64,000 nucleotides of DNA from Yoonia sp. GPGPB17. GTDB lineage: Bacteria > Pseudomonadota > Alphaproteobacteria > Rhodobacterales > Rhodobacteraceae. How positions within the stretch are numbered: the stretch's first letter is position 1; each line of letters opens with the position of its first letter. The stretch is taken from positions 1,116,001 through 1,180,000 of the forward strand of contig NZ_JATACI010000002.1 of assembly GCF_037892195.1 (NCBI RefSeq). The letters run 5' to 3'. The translations under genes were made by a program, and so were the position numbers. The notes beneath the pieces are model-generated. The model was given only the letters and a program-made list of their open reading frames with translations, did no database searches and was not told the origin of the DNA. Positions 56,069-64,000 of this stretch are shown here, one piece after another.

Positions 56069-56806
56069 CTAGAACATGGCCATGCCGCCGTTCACATGCA
56101 AGGTCGTACCCGTGACATAAGCGGCTTCGGGGCTGGAAAGATACAGCACTGCAGCACCGATTTCATCGGCGTCTCCCATGCGACCTGCAGGCACCTGTGT
56201 CAAAATACCGGACTTTTGCTCATCCGTCAGTTTATCGGTCATCGCAGTGGTGATAAAACCGGGTGCAACACAGTTGACAGTAATCCCGCGGCTGGCCACC
56301 TCATAGGCAATCGACTTCGACATCCCGACCATCCCGGCCTTAGAGGCTGCATAGTTTGCCTGTCCCGGATTACCGGTTGCCCCAACAACAGATGAGATGT
56401 TCACGATGCGGCCCCAGCGGGCTTTCATCATCCCCCGGATCACGCCCTTACACAGGCGCATGGTCGAGGTCAGGTTGATCTCCAGCACCGATGCCCATTC
56501 GTCATCTGACATGCGCATAAAGATATTGTCGCGTGTGATACCCGCATTGTTCACCAACACGTCCACCGACCCCATCACGTCAATGGCCTGTTTGGGCAGG
56601 GCTGTCACCGCCTCTGCATCACTCAGATTACACGGCAGAACATGGGCGCGGTCGCCCAATGATGCGGCCAGTTCCTCAAGTGGTGCAACCCGGGTGCCTG
56701 ACAGCGCCACGGTCGCACCGGCATCATAAAGGGACTTTGCAATCGCGCCACCAATGCCACCGGAAGCGCCTGTTATCAGCGCATTCTTTCCATTCAAATC
56801 AAACAT
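56069..56806 (-). CDS. fabG: 3-oxoacyl-ACP reductase
   Basis: 245 residues. SDR fold: TGASGGIGGAIAKSLYDAG (NADPH), NNAGITRDN and the Ser-Tyr-Lys triad in ISSVVGATGNPGQANYAASK. Reduces 3-oxoacyl-ACP. Follows fabD with a 19-bp gap; acpP is 200 bp further on. Confidence 0.97.
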   Translation of the reverse strand: MFDLNGKNALITGASGGIGGAIAKSLYDAGATVALSGTRVAPLEELAASLGDRAHVLPCNLSDAEAVTALPKQAIDVMGSVDVLVNNAGITRDNIFMRMSDDEWASVLEINLTSTMRLCKGVIRGMMKARWGRIVNISSVVGATGNPGQANYAASKAGMVGMSKSIAYEVASRGITVNCVAPGFITTAMTDKLTDEQKSGILTQVPAGRMGDADEIGAAVLYLSSPEAAYVTGTTLHVNGGMAMF

Positions 56807-56825
56807 TTAAAATCCCTTCTTTATG

Positions 56826-57764
56826 TCATTTATTCATCGCGGCTGCAACCGCCACAACACTCTCCGGCGTCCCGACAGCGGTCGTCGTCAGACCGCGATC
56901 AATGCGCTTGACCATGCCAGACAACGCCTTGCCTGCGCCGATCTCATACACGTCTGTGACGCCTTGTGCTGCCATATACATCACGCTTTCACGCCACCGC
57001 ACGGCCCCGGTGATTTGCTGCTCCAGCAGGCCCCTGATCTGTGCGCCATCCGCCTCAGCCTGCGCCAGAACGTTGGCCACAACGGGCACCTTTGGGTCTG
57101 TAATCTTTACATCAGCAAGGGCGCGGGCCATGGCATCGGCGGCAGGCTGCATCAGGCTGCAATGGAAAGGCGCACTGACCGGCAGCAACAAAGCGCGTTT
57201 TGCGCCTTTGGCTTTGGCAATCTCGACGGCACGTTCGACAGCGGCCTTATGTCCTGACACAACAACTTGGGCTGGGTCATTGTCATTTGCCGCCTGACAG
57301 ACCTCTGCCTGTGCGGCCTCGGCGGCCACCTGCTTCACAGCCGCCAGATCCAGCCCCAAGATAGCCGCCATTGCACCGACACCAACAGGAACAGCGTCCT
57401 GCATCGCAAGCCCGCGGGCCCGCAACAAACGGGCCGTATCTGCCAACGTAATCGCGCCAGCCGCAGCAAGCGCCGAATACTCTCCCAATGAATGCCCGGC
57501 CACAAAAGACGCAGCTTCAATGGTGACGCCCTCAGCCTCCAAAGCACGCATTACCGCCATCGAGGTTGCCATCAGCGCGGGCTGGGCATTGGCGGTCAGG
57601 GTAAGCTCTTCAATATCGCCACCCCAAATCAAACCCGACAGGTCTTCTCCCAGCGATTCATTCACCTCTTCAAAAACGGCTTTCGCCGCCGGATAGGCAT
57701 CTGCCAGTGCCTTGCCCATCCCGATGGTCTGAGCACCCTGCCCCGGAAATACAAATGCGCGCAT
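56826..57764 (-). CDS. fabD: Malonyl-CoA:ACP transacylase
   Basis: 312 residues from ATG 57764 (MRAFVFPGQGAQTIGMGKAL). Active Ser in VAGHSLGEYSALAAAG; His in LPVSAPFHCSLM. Supplies malonyl-ACP. An in-frame upstream extension (to 57836) would add a non-conserved tail and is not used. Confidence 0.96.
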   Translation of the reverse strand: MRAFVFPGQGAQTIGMGKALADAYPAAKAVFEEVNESLGEDLSGLIWGGDIEELTLTANAQPALMATSMAVMRALEAEGVTIEAASFVAGHSLGEYSALAAAGAITLADTARLLRARGLAMQDAVPVGVGAMAAILGLDLAAVKQVAAEAAQAEVCQAANDNDPAQVVVSGHKAAVERAVEIAKAKGAKRALLLPVSAPFHCSLMQPAADAMARALADVKITDPKVPVVANVLAQAEADGAQIRGLLEQQITGAVRWRESVMYMAAQGVTDVYEIGAGKALSGMVKRIDRGLTTTAVGTPESVVAVAAAMNK

Positions 57765-57949
57765 GGAACGCCCCCTCGTCATTGTTTTTTGTTGTTTGAG
57801 GCTTACCGCGCCAAGCCCCCGCACACAAGCGATCACACACCGTCAGGATCGCCGCTGCACAGTGCCAACGCGCCTATGCACAAAGCCTGACCTTTGCTCA
57901 GATCACAGACATGGTAACTATGGCGGCAGACACAGCATCGGAGTTCGCC

Positions 57950-59137
57950 ATGTCCGGCACACAGACCGCTACCACCTACGGCACCGTTACAAAGATATTC
58001 CATTGGTTGACGGCCCTCTTCATCCTGACGGTCATTCCGCTAGGGGCAGTCGCAAATCGGCTTCCCTATGAGACCAACGAACAACTCGCTTTCAAAGCGC
58101 AGCTTTTCTCATTCCACAAGACGCTGGGGGTGATCATCTTTGCTATTGCCCTCGCACGGATCATATGGGCACTCACCCAGACAAAGCCTGCCGCGCTCCA
58201 TCCTGAACGCAAAGTCGAGACGATGCTGGCGGAGTTGGTCCATTGGTTGCTTTACATCTCTCTCGTCGCGGTCCCGCTCACCGGCTGGATTCATCATGCC
58301 GCAACCGAAGGCTTTGCACCCCTTATGCTGCCCATCAGCCAGGACCTGCCCTTTGTGCCCAACGACGAAGGCGTCGCCAAGCTCTTTGCCGGATTGCACT
58401 GGGTGTGGAGCAAGATCATGGTCGCCGCCATTCTGCTACATATCGCAGGCGCGCTGAAACACCAGATCATCGACAAGGATACGACGCTCCGGCGCATGTG
58501 GTTTGGGACAACAGACGCAACAATAGGCACCCATCAAAGCAGTCTTACAGCCCCGATCGCCGCTGTCATCATCTATATCGCCGCTACCGCAGCGGGTGCT
58601 GTAAGCGGTCTCTACACCGCCAAATCCGACGTTGCGGCAGCAGACCTCGCCGAAGTGTCCTCCGAGTGGACGGTCAGCGACGGTGAAATTGCACTGACCG
58701 TGACCCAATTAGGCAGCCCGGTGGCGGGGGCATTCGATGAATGGACCTCTGCCATTACCTTCGACGAAACGGCCACAGGTATCTTGGGAAACGTCGAAAC
58801 GACAATCGCGATAGGTTCGCTCCAGATCGGGTCGGTCACAGATAACGCCTTGGGCACCGATTTCTTCAATGTTGGCAGCTTCCCGACTGCTGTGTTCGCA
58901 GCGGACATCCGGTCTGACGGGGACGCGGGCTATGTTGCCGAAGGGACATTGACAATCAAAGACATCACAGCACCTCTCAGCCTGCCATTCACGCTGGTCA
59001 TTGACGGAAACACAGCGCAGATGTCCGGCTCTGTCGAGATTGATCGCCGGACATTCAGCATCGGGCAAAGCATGAGTGACGAAAGCAACCTTGCCTTTGC
59101 CGTAACCGTCGATATCGCCGTTACCGCAACACGCTAG
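57950..59137 (+). CDS. Cytochrome b561 domain fused to a YceI domain
   Basis: 395 residues from ATG 57950 (GGAG site); an ATG at 57911 is possible. The N-terminal b561 domain has four membrane helices with heme His candidates in KIFHWLTAL, SFHKTLGV, VHWLLYIS, LHWVWSK and LLHIAGAL. Another helix at about 198-220 leads to a C-terminal YceI domain (about 230-395; SEWTVSDGEIALTVTQLGSP, VGSFPTAVFAADIRSDG). YceI is a lipocalin-like binder of isoprenoid quinones. A membrane redox role is inferred. A separate YceI gene is convergent. Confidence 0.88.
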   Translation: MSGTQTATTYGTVTKIFHWLTALFILTVIPLGAVANRLPYETNEQLAFKAQLFSFHKTLGVIIFAIALARIIWALTQTKPAALHPERKVETMLAELVHWLLYISLVAVPLTGWIHHAATEGFAPLMLPISQDLPFVPNDEGVAKLFAGLHWVWSKIMVAAILLHIAGALKHQIIDKDTTLRRMWFGTTDATIGTHQSSLTAPIAAVIIYIAATAAGAVSGLYTAKSDVAAADLAEVSSEWTVSDGEIALTVTQLGSPVAGAFDEWTSAITFDETATGILGNVETTIAIGSLQIGSVTDNALGTDFFNVGSFPTAVFAADIRSDGDAGYVAEGTLTIKDITAPLSLPFTLVIDGNTAQMSGSVEIDRRTFSIGQSMSDESNLAFAVTVDIAVTATR

Positions 59138-59146
59138 ACAACAAAA

Positions 59147-59174
59147 AGGCCGCTTCCGTCCCGGGAAGCGGCCT
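59147..59174. terminator. Bidirectional terminator between the two YceI genes
   Basis: AGGCCGCTTCC (59147-59157), loop GTCCCG, GGAAGCGGCCT (59164-59174): 11-bp stem, with an A5 run on its left giving a T-tract for the minus-strand YceI gene. Confidence 0.85.
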
Positions 59175-59199
59175 AAACCGTGAGCGACTTTGGTGTGGG

Positions 59200-59774
59200 T
59201 TATCCGGCCTGCATTGCTTCGATTGAAATCATGATTTCAACTTCATCGCTGACGAAGGGCGCGAAATTGCCAACTTCAAAGTCAGAGCGCAGTACTGTCG
59301 TTGTGGCGTCAAAGCCAGCCCAGGGCTTTTCAGCCATCGGGTGCATGCCGGTCTGGTTCAACTTGGCATCCAATACCACGGGCTTGGTGATACCGTTCAA
59401 CGTCAGGTCGCCTGTGATCAGGGCCGTATCTTCGCCGGTTACTTCAATGGCTGTTGATGTGAAAGTCACCATTTCATCGGCGGCTGCATCAAAGAAATCA
59501 CCACTCATGAAATGGTCAAAACGCGCCTCCCAGCCTGTCAGCATGGTGCGGACCGGGAAAGAAACACTAACGGAGGACGCCGCTGGATCTTCTTCGTTGA
59601 ATGAGATTTGGCCCTCGAAACCCGAGAACATGCCGTAGGTCGTCGAATAACCCAAGTGATCATACGTAAACACGATCTGACTGTGGCTGGCATCCAAGAC
59701 ATAGTCGCCGGATGCAGCGAAAGCGGGGGTGTCAGAGCAGCAGCAAGAGCGGCAGCGGCGATAAACTTTTTCAT
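59200..59774 (-). CDS. YceI family periplasmic protein (frameshifted in signal peptide)
   Basis: 191 residues after repair. From ATG 59774 the signal reads MKKFIAAAALAAALTP. The frame slips in the five-base run at 59725-59729; one more base gives PAFAASGDYVLDASHSQ and continues into the YceI domain (IVFTYDHLGYSTTYGMFSGF, TGDLTLNGITKPVVLDAKL, FVSDEVEIMISIEAMQ). Without repair the domain lacks an export signal. Convergent with the b561-YceI fusion. Confidence 0.88.
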
Positions 59775-59905
59775 TTTTTCGTTCTCCAAGACAAATGAGT
59801 GTTCATGTGGAGTAACTAGCTCATCACAAATCTTTGCATAGCTTCAAAAATGAACACAACTTGTTCATCCATACGCAGCACGATGCGCGATGAACCGCCA
59901 GTGGG

Positions 59906-60496
59906 TCAGACAGCCTCGTCTCCCGGAACGGCGTCTGTACCTAACAGGTCCCGCGCCAAACGGTCCCGTAAAGGCAACAACTGCGCGGTGGTGCCTGACG
60001 CAACTGCAATTGTCTGGGTGGTATCAAGGTAGCCCAACAATAGATGGCTTTGGCCGGTATCCGTGTCCGGCTCCAGGAAGATGCCACCTATCTCATCAAA
60101 GGTGTAAGTGGCCACGGTTGTCGGCTTGCCAGAGCGGTTACAGACAACTTCCCGAACTTCGTTCTGGCGGGTATCGAAATGAATCTGGGGCAATGTGCCC
60201 CGGCTTGCAAACCACAACAGATAAAAAGCTGCGGCCCCCATCAACGTTGCCGCGCCAACACGCATAATCCCCAAATCACCATCAAAGAAAAGGGTCGGCA
60301 GCACCAGGACACCAAAGGTCGCTGTCATCAGGCAAACGCCAAAGAAAAAACAAACCGCCTGGCCAAACATCACTGCAAAAGGCGCGCCTTTACCCGATTT
60401 CACTTTGTAGCCCCAAAACACATCCTCAACTTCAAACGGGGATGTCCGTGCTATCTTGGTCGAAAAATCTGCGGCGGTTGCGTTCATATCTGTCAT
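59906..60496 (-). CDS. Hypothetical membrane protein
   Basis: 196 residues from ATG 60496 (MTDMNATAADF), preceded by GGAGTGGG. Two membrane helices (AVMFGQAVCFFFGVCLMTAT; LMGAAAFYLLWFAS) and a C-terminal beta-rich cytoplasmic part (IHFDTRQNEVREVVCNRSGK, TYTFDEIGGIFLEPD). I do not recognise the family. It stands alone between YceI and rpsF. Confidence 0.68.
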   Translation of the reverse strand: MTDMNATAADFSTKIARTSPFEVEDVFWGYKVKSGKGAPFAVMFGQAVCFFFGVCLMTATFGVLVLPTLFFDGDLGIMRVGAATLMGAAAFYLLWFASRGTLPQIHFDTRQNEVREVVCNRSGKPTTVATYTFDEIGGIFLEPDTDTGQSHLLLGYLDTTQTIAVASGTTAQLLPLRDRLARDLLGTDAVPGDEAV

Positions 60497-60761
60497 CTGC
60501 CCACTCCATTTTTTCTTGGCACTAGAATCCAGCTTAAAGCTGGCAATAAAGGGCAAGCTCAAGGCGAGGTTAAGAAATCTGAAAATGTTGCTAAAACGCA
60601 GCTTTTACTTGTGTTTGACGGCTTGCATCATACCAAATGGGCTGTATAAGACGCCATCCTTGCTGCAACACGTATGAACTGCGCAGCCTCTCGTGGATGG
60701 GACGCATGCAAGGTCAACCGCCCATCCTTTGAAATGCGCCGATATATGAACTGGAGTAAGC

Positions 60762-61115
60762 ATGCCGCTATACGAGCATGTCATGATTGCGCGTCAGGAC
60801 CTGTCCAACACGCAAGCAGAAAGCCTCATCGAACATTTCGGAACGGTTCTTGCCGACAACGGCGGCAAGTTGCTGGAGAACGAATACTGGGGCGTCAAGA
60901 CGATGGCCTATAAGATCAACAAGAACCGCAAAGGGCATTATGCCTTTATGCGCACAGACGCGCCCGCCCCTGCCGTGCAGGAAATGGAACGCCTGATGCG
61001 CCTGCACGAAGACGTGATGCGCGTGCTGACCATCAAGGTCGACGCACATGAAGAAGGCCCTTCCGTGCAAATGCAGAAACGCGAAGAACGTGGCGAACGC
61101 CGCGAGCGCCGCTAG
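60762..61115 (+). CDS. rpsF: 30S ribosomal protein S6
   Basis: 117 residues: MPLYEHVMIARQDLS, YWGVKTMAYKINKNRKGHYA, and a charged Arg/Glu tail. First gene of rpsF-rpsR-rplI. Confidence 0.97.
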   Translation: MPLYEHVMIARQDLSNTQAESLIEHFGTVLADNGGKLLENEYWGVKTMAYKINKNRKGHYAFMRTDAPAPAVQEMERLMRLHEDVMRVLTIKVDAHEEGPSVQMQKREERGERRERR

Positions 61116-61143
61116 TCGTTGATCGCAGATAGGATAATCAATC

Positions 61144-61371
61144 ATGGCAACTAAACCATTTTTCCGCCGTCGTAAGTCCGATCCGTTTGAGGGCGATAAC
61201 GCCCCCAAGATCGACTACAAAGACACCCGCCTTTTGCAGCGCTACATCTCAGAGCGCGGCAAAATCGTTCCCGCCCGTATCACTGCTGTTGGTGCAAAGA
61301 ACCAGCGCGCCCTCGCCCGTGCGATCAAGCGTGCCCGTTTCCTTGCCCTGCTGCCATACGCTGTAAAATAA
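61144..61371 (+). CDS. rpsR: 30S ribosomal protein S18
   Basis: 75 residues: [54 protein letters not shown]. Binds with S6 on the small subunit. Confidence 0.98.
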   Translation: MATKPFFRRRKSDPFEGDNAPKIDYKDTRLLQRYISERGKIVPARITAVGAKNQRALARAIKRARFLALLPYAVK

Positions 61372-61383
61372 GGACACCATCCC

Positions 61384-62026
61384 ATGGATATCATCCTACT
61401 TGAGCGCGTCGCAAAGCTGGGCCAGATGGGCGAAGTCGTTTCCGTAAAGGAAGGCTACGCACGTAACTTCCTGCTGCCACAAGGCAAAGCACTGCGCGTA
61501 AACGCAGCGAACCTTGCGCGTTTCGAAGCTGAAAAAGCGCAGATGGAGGCACGTAACCTAGAGACCAAGAAAGAAGCCGATGCTTTGGCTGAAAAGCTTG
61601 ACGGTCAAAAGTTCATCGTGATCCGCTCTGCCTCGGACGCTGGTTCGCTTTACGGTTCTGTCACCACCCGTGACGCCGCAGAAGCCGCGACCGATGCTGG
61701 CTTCTCAGTCGACAAAAAGCAGGTTGTTCTGCTTGGCGCCATCAAAGAGCTGGGCCTGCACGACGTTTCCATCAAGCTCCACCCTGAAGTCGAAGCCACG
61801 ATCACGCTGAACGTTGCACGTTCCGTGGAAGAGGCTGAGCTGCAAGAAAAGCTTAAGCAAATCCATCGCCGAGCTGGCCGCGGAAGAAGAAGCTGCGGCT
61901 GAATTCGAAATTCAGGAACTCTTTGACGATATCGGCGCTGCTGCATCGGACGACGAAGATCTCGCCGAAACAGCGGGCGTCGAAGTTGCAGAAGACGCGT
62001 CTGCACAAGAGGCCGAAGAAGAGTAA
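61384..62026 (+). CDS. rplI: 50S ribosomal protein L9 (frameshifted near residue 155)
   Basis: About 213 residues after repair. N-domain [20 protein letters not shown] and [12 protein letters not shown]; long helix; C-domain [16 protein letters not shown]. The frame breaks after EAELQ at GCTTAAGC (61851-61858), and the other frame continues [20 protein letters not shown] to EEE-stop at 62026. Inserting GCCGGC alone leaves one base unmatched (the preceding A4 run may also be short), so the exact repair is uncertain here. Confidence 0.94.
61851..61858. other. GCCGGC-type frameshift scar in rplI
   Basis: GCTTAAGC exactly at the frame break, identical to the mltG scar. Replacement by GCCGGC plus one A in the flanking A run restores the frame. 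Confidence 0.65.
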
Positions 62027-62053
62027 ATCTTCAGACACTCTTGCAAAGTATGG

Positions 62054-62081
62054 GGCCGCTCCTTTTGGGGGCGGCCTTTTT
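62054..62081 (+). terminator. Terminator of the rpsF-rpsR-rplI operon
   Basis: GGCCGCTCC (62054-62062) pairs with GGGGCGGCC (62068-62076), one wobble, followed by TTTTT. Confidence 0.85.
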
Positions 62082-62179
62082 CATTGCGATCAAGCCGCAA
62101 AAGATCGCCCCGGCAAAGTTCACGATTTCTTAGCTCGCACGCGCAATGGTTGCGCGCGCAACACGAAATAAGAGTCACG

Positions 62180-62752
62180 ATGAAACAGCTTATGTCCGGT
62201 CTTGCGATCGCAATCGCAACCACGCAACCTCTCTACGCCGATGAAACACAGCAAGCGATGCAATCGTTTCTGACAGAAAACATCATCAATTGGGCATCTG
62301 ATCCTACGCTGATCGCCGCGATTGAAGCGCAGAATACCGAAACCGCTGGCTTCGATCAGGCAAAGATTGATGAACTTGATCAACTTTGGCGCGGTTTCTA
62401 TGGCTTCGACGACGCCGAAATCATCGCGGATGTGATCAACACGCCCGCGGCTGACTTTCTGCGCACGCAAGTCGATAAATCGGACGTTGCCATCACCGAA
62501 GCCTTTATAATGGACGCCCGGGGTCTGAACGTTGCCGCCTCTATGCCGACATCCGATTACTGGCAAGGGGATGAAGCGAAGTTCCAGCAAACCTATATGG
62601 TTGGCGAAACTGCTGTCCACTTTGGTGAGGTCGAACTCGACGAATCCACAAAGCAGGCGCAGGCACAGGTGTCCATGACCATCGTCAACAATGATACTGG
62701 TGTCGCGATCGGCGCTTTAACGGTTGGTATCAATCTCAACGCCCTGATGTAG
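62180..62752 (+). CDS. Secreted PDC/Cache sensor-only protein
   Basis: 190 residues from ATG 62180. Signal peptide MKQLMSGLAIAIATTQPLYA. The rest has the PDC/Cache pattern: AIEAQNTETAGFDQAKIDEL, ITEAFIMDARGLNVAASMPT, DYWQGDEAKF, AHFGEV-like VHFGEVELDEST, GVAIGALTVGINLNAL. No output domain or membrane anchor, so it is a free periplasmic ligand-binding domain, perhaps for a partner receptor. No partner is adjacent. Confidence 0.8.
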   Translation: MKQLMSGLAIAIATTQPLYADETQQAMQSFLTENIINWASDPTLIAAIEAQNTETAGFDQAKIDELDQLWRGFYGFDDAEIIADVINTPAADFLRTQVDKSDVAITEAFIMDARGLNVAASMPTSDYWQGDEAKFQQTYMVGETAVHFGEVELDESTKQAQAQVSMTIVNNDTGVAIGALTVGINLNALM

Positions 62753-62833
62753 GCGACGTCTTGACGGCGGTACTCTTGACTATAGGGCGTGCTGTTCACC
62801 AATGTTTTCCGACGAAAGCATCGGGGGCGCAGC

Positions 62834-63469
62834 ATGTCTTACAAACCACAAACTGTTCTAACGACAATCGACGAAGTCAGGTCAGTGATCGATGGCATTC
62901 ATGAGGCTCAAAAGCTCAAGGTTCTCGATCACATCGACACCCATTGCCGCGTCTGGATTGAACGCAGCCCCTTCTTGGTGATGTCGACGGTTGATGCACA
63001 GGGCAACCTTGACGCATCACCCAAGGGCGACCCCGCTGGTTTTGTGAAGGTCGTTGATCGCAAAACCCTCGCCATCCCCGATCGGCCCGGAAACCATCGT
63101 TTCGACAGCTTTCAGAACATCCTGCAAACCGGGCGTATCGGTTTGGTGTTCATGGTGCCGAACCGAAATGAAGTTGTCCGCGTCAACGGCAGTGCGCAAA
63201 TCACCCGCGACGCAGCACTACGTAAAATCATGGCCATCAAGGGGCGCGTTCCTGACTTTGCCATCGTGGTGCATGTTGAAGAGGCCTTCTACCACTGCGG
63301 CAAGGCGATTATCCGTTCCAAGCTCTGGGCACCCGATCAAGCCGCACCTGTTGACGGGCTGCCAACCTACGGCGAAGCACTTTTTGCCCAATCCAAAAGC
63401 GGATTGACCCGGGAAGAGATTGAAACACGACTCCAACACAACGACACAAACAGGCTCTATGATGAGTAA
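62834..63469 (+). CDS. Pyridoxamine 5'-phosphate oxidase-like FMN-binding protein
   Basis: 211 residues from ATG 62834. PNPOx-like split barrel: SPFLVMSTVDAQGNLDASPK, GDPAGFVKVVDRKTLAIPDR, PGNHRFDSFQNILQTGRIGL, HCGKAIIRSKLW. It matches the MSMEG_1061-like (TIGR04025-type) subgroup, which binds FMN; the true substrate is unknown and it is not PdxH. Confidence 0.85.
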   Translation: MSYKPQTVLTTIDEVRSVIDGIHEAQKLKVLDHIDTHCRVWIERSPFLVMSTVDAQGNLDASPKGDPAGFVKVVDRKTLAIPDRPGNHRFDSFQNILQTGRIGLVFMVPNRNEVVRVNGSAQITRDAALRKIMAIKGRVPDFAIVVHVEEAFYHCGKAIIRSKLWAPDQAAPVDGLPTYGEALFAQSKSGLTREEIETRLQHNDTNRLYDE

Positions 63470-63639
63470 GAGCCGCATCATATTTGTTGGCCACAGATAA
63501 TCGCAACTTACCCCATCCGCCGTCTAAACAGGCAAACCGGAGGGTCTTCGCCGACCCATCGACAATGGCGTGACATACCCTTGTCACATCGGCAACCCAC
63601 AGGTTTAGTGACAGCATTAATCAAAAATTGGGGGTTCAA

Positions 63640-64000
63640 ATGTCACTACGCTTAAATCGTCGTCATTTTATCGCGGGGTCTGCCGGACTGGTCGCATTGC
63701 ATCCATTCTCGGTCAACGCTGCGACAGGGCAAGCACATTTGCGGCTGATGGAAACCACTGACCTGCACGTACACGTCTTTCCATACGATTACTATGCGGA
63801 TCGGCCGGTCGATACCGTCGGTCTGTCACGCACCGCCAGAATTATTGAAGAAGTCCGCGCCGAATCCACCAACTCACTGCTGCTCGATAACGGTGATTTC
63901 CTGCAAGGAAACCCAATGGGCGACTACATCGCCTATGAGCGCGGCATGAACGAAGGCGATATGCATCCGGTCATCACCGCGATGAATACGCTTGGGTTTG
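63640..64000 (+). CDS. 2',3'-cyclic-nucleotide 2'-phosphodiesterase/3'-nucleotidase-like protein (partial, cut by window end)
   Basis: First 120 residues only. Exported, with a Tat-like signal (RRHFIAGSAGLVALHPFSVN). Metallophosphoesterase motifs: ETTDLHVHVFPYDYY, LLDNGDFLQGNPMGDYIAY, TAMNTLGF, as in CpdB. It hydrolyses cyclic nucleotides and nucleotide 3'-phosphates in the periplasm for phosphate and nucleoside supply. The stop lies beyond base 64000. Confidence 0.9.
   Translation, partial: MSLRLNRRHFIAGSAGLVALHPFSVNAATGQAHLRLMETTDLHVHVFPYDYYADRPVDTVGLSRTARIIEEVRAESTNSLLLDNGDFLQGNPMGDYIAYERGMNEGDMHPVITAMNTLGF

Noticed and set aside
1..64000. CRISPR arrays, tRNA, rRNA, insertion sequences
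   Set aside because: No regularly spaced repeats, cloverleaf-like tRNA arms, rRNA segments or transposase-like proteins were found on reading both strands.

Overview
The window reads as chromosomal DNA of a Rhodobacterales (Roseobacter-group) alphaproteobacterium. The grounds are a complete RcGTA-type gene transfer agent cluster with a full CtrA box at its promoter, a PDH operon with a lipoyl-carrying E1-beta, a TRAP transporter with Tat-exported binding protein, and typical Rhodobacterales families (DUF2852, DUF3179, Bpt leucyltransferase). No species is claimed. No rRNA, tRNA, CRISPR array or insertion sequence was seen.

Layout. 1-7 kb: glnE (runs off the left edge), YbaK, DUF2852, RDD protein, Bpt and an autotransporter built of 25-residue repeats. 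7-14 kb: a TRAP operon (dctP-dctQ-dctM, minus) divergent from a Cache-domain histidine kinase and NarL-type regulator. 14-18 kb: gene-poor DNA, a SnoaL-like protein and a divergent pair of secreted LysM-plus-solute-binding-domain paralogues. 18-32 kb: YghU-type GST, ilvI and ilvH behind a leader-peptide attenuator, Rieske oxygenase, nucleoside hydrolase, SelO, EamA exporter, DUF3179, two cyclophilins, pgk and class I aldolase. 32-38 kb: SRPBCC protein, ftsB, pdhA-pdhB-pdhC, cysE. 38-52 kb: GTA genes g15 to g1 (all minus). 52-58 kb: mltG-fabF, a PilZ-like membrane protein, acpP, fabG, fabD. 58-64 kb: cytochrome b561/YceI proteins, rpsF-rpsR-rplI, a PDC-sensor-only protein, a PNPOx-like protein and the start of a CpdB-type phosphodiesterase.

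The most striking observation concerns the sequence itself. At least fourteen conserved genes carry a small frameshift. Nine of these lie at a GCTTAGGC, GCTTAAGC, GCTTGGC or GCTAAGC string; replacing it with GCCGGC restores the reading frame and the expected conserved residues in eight of the nine. Intact GCCGGC was found only twice. Five others fit a one-base loss in a short homopolymer. I infer systematic base-calling error at a modified GCCGGC motif (inner C read as T or TT on both strands), so the disrupted genes are probably intact in the organism and the scars record an epigenetic mark.
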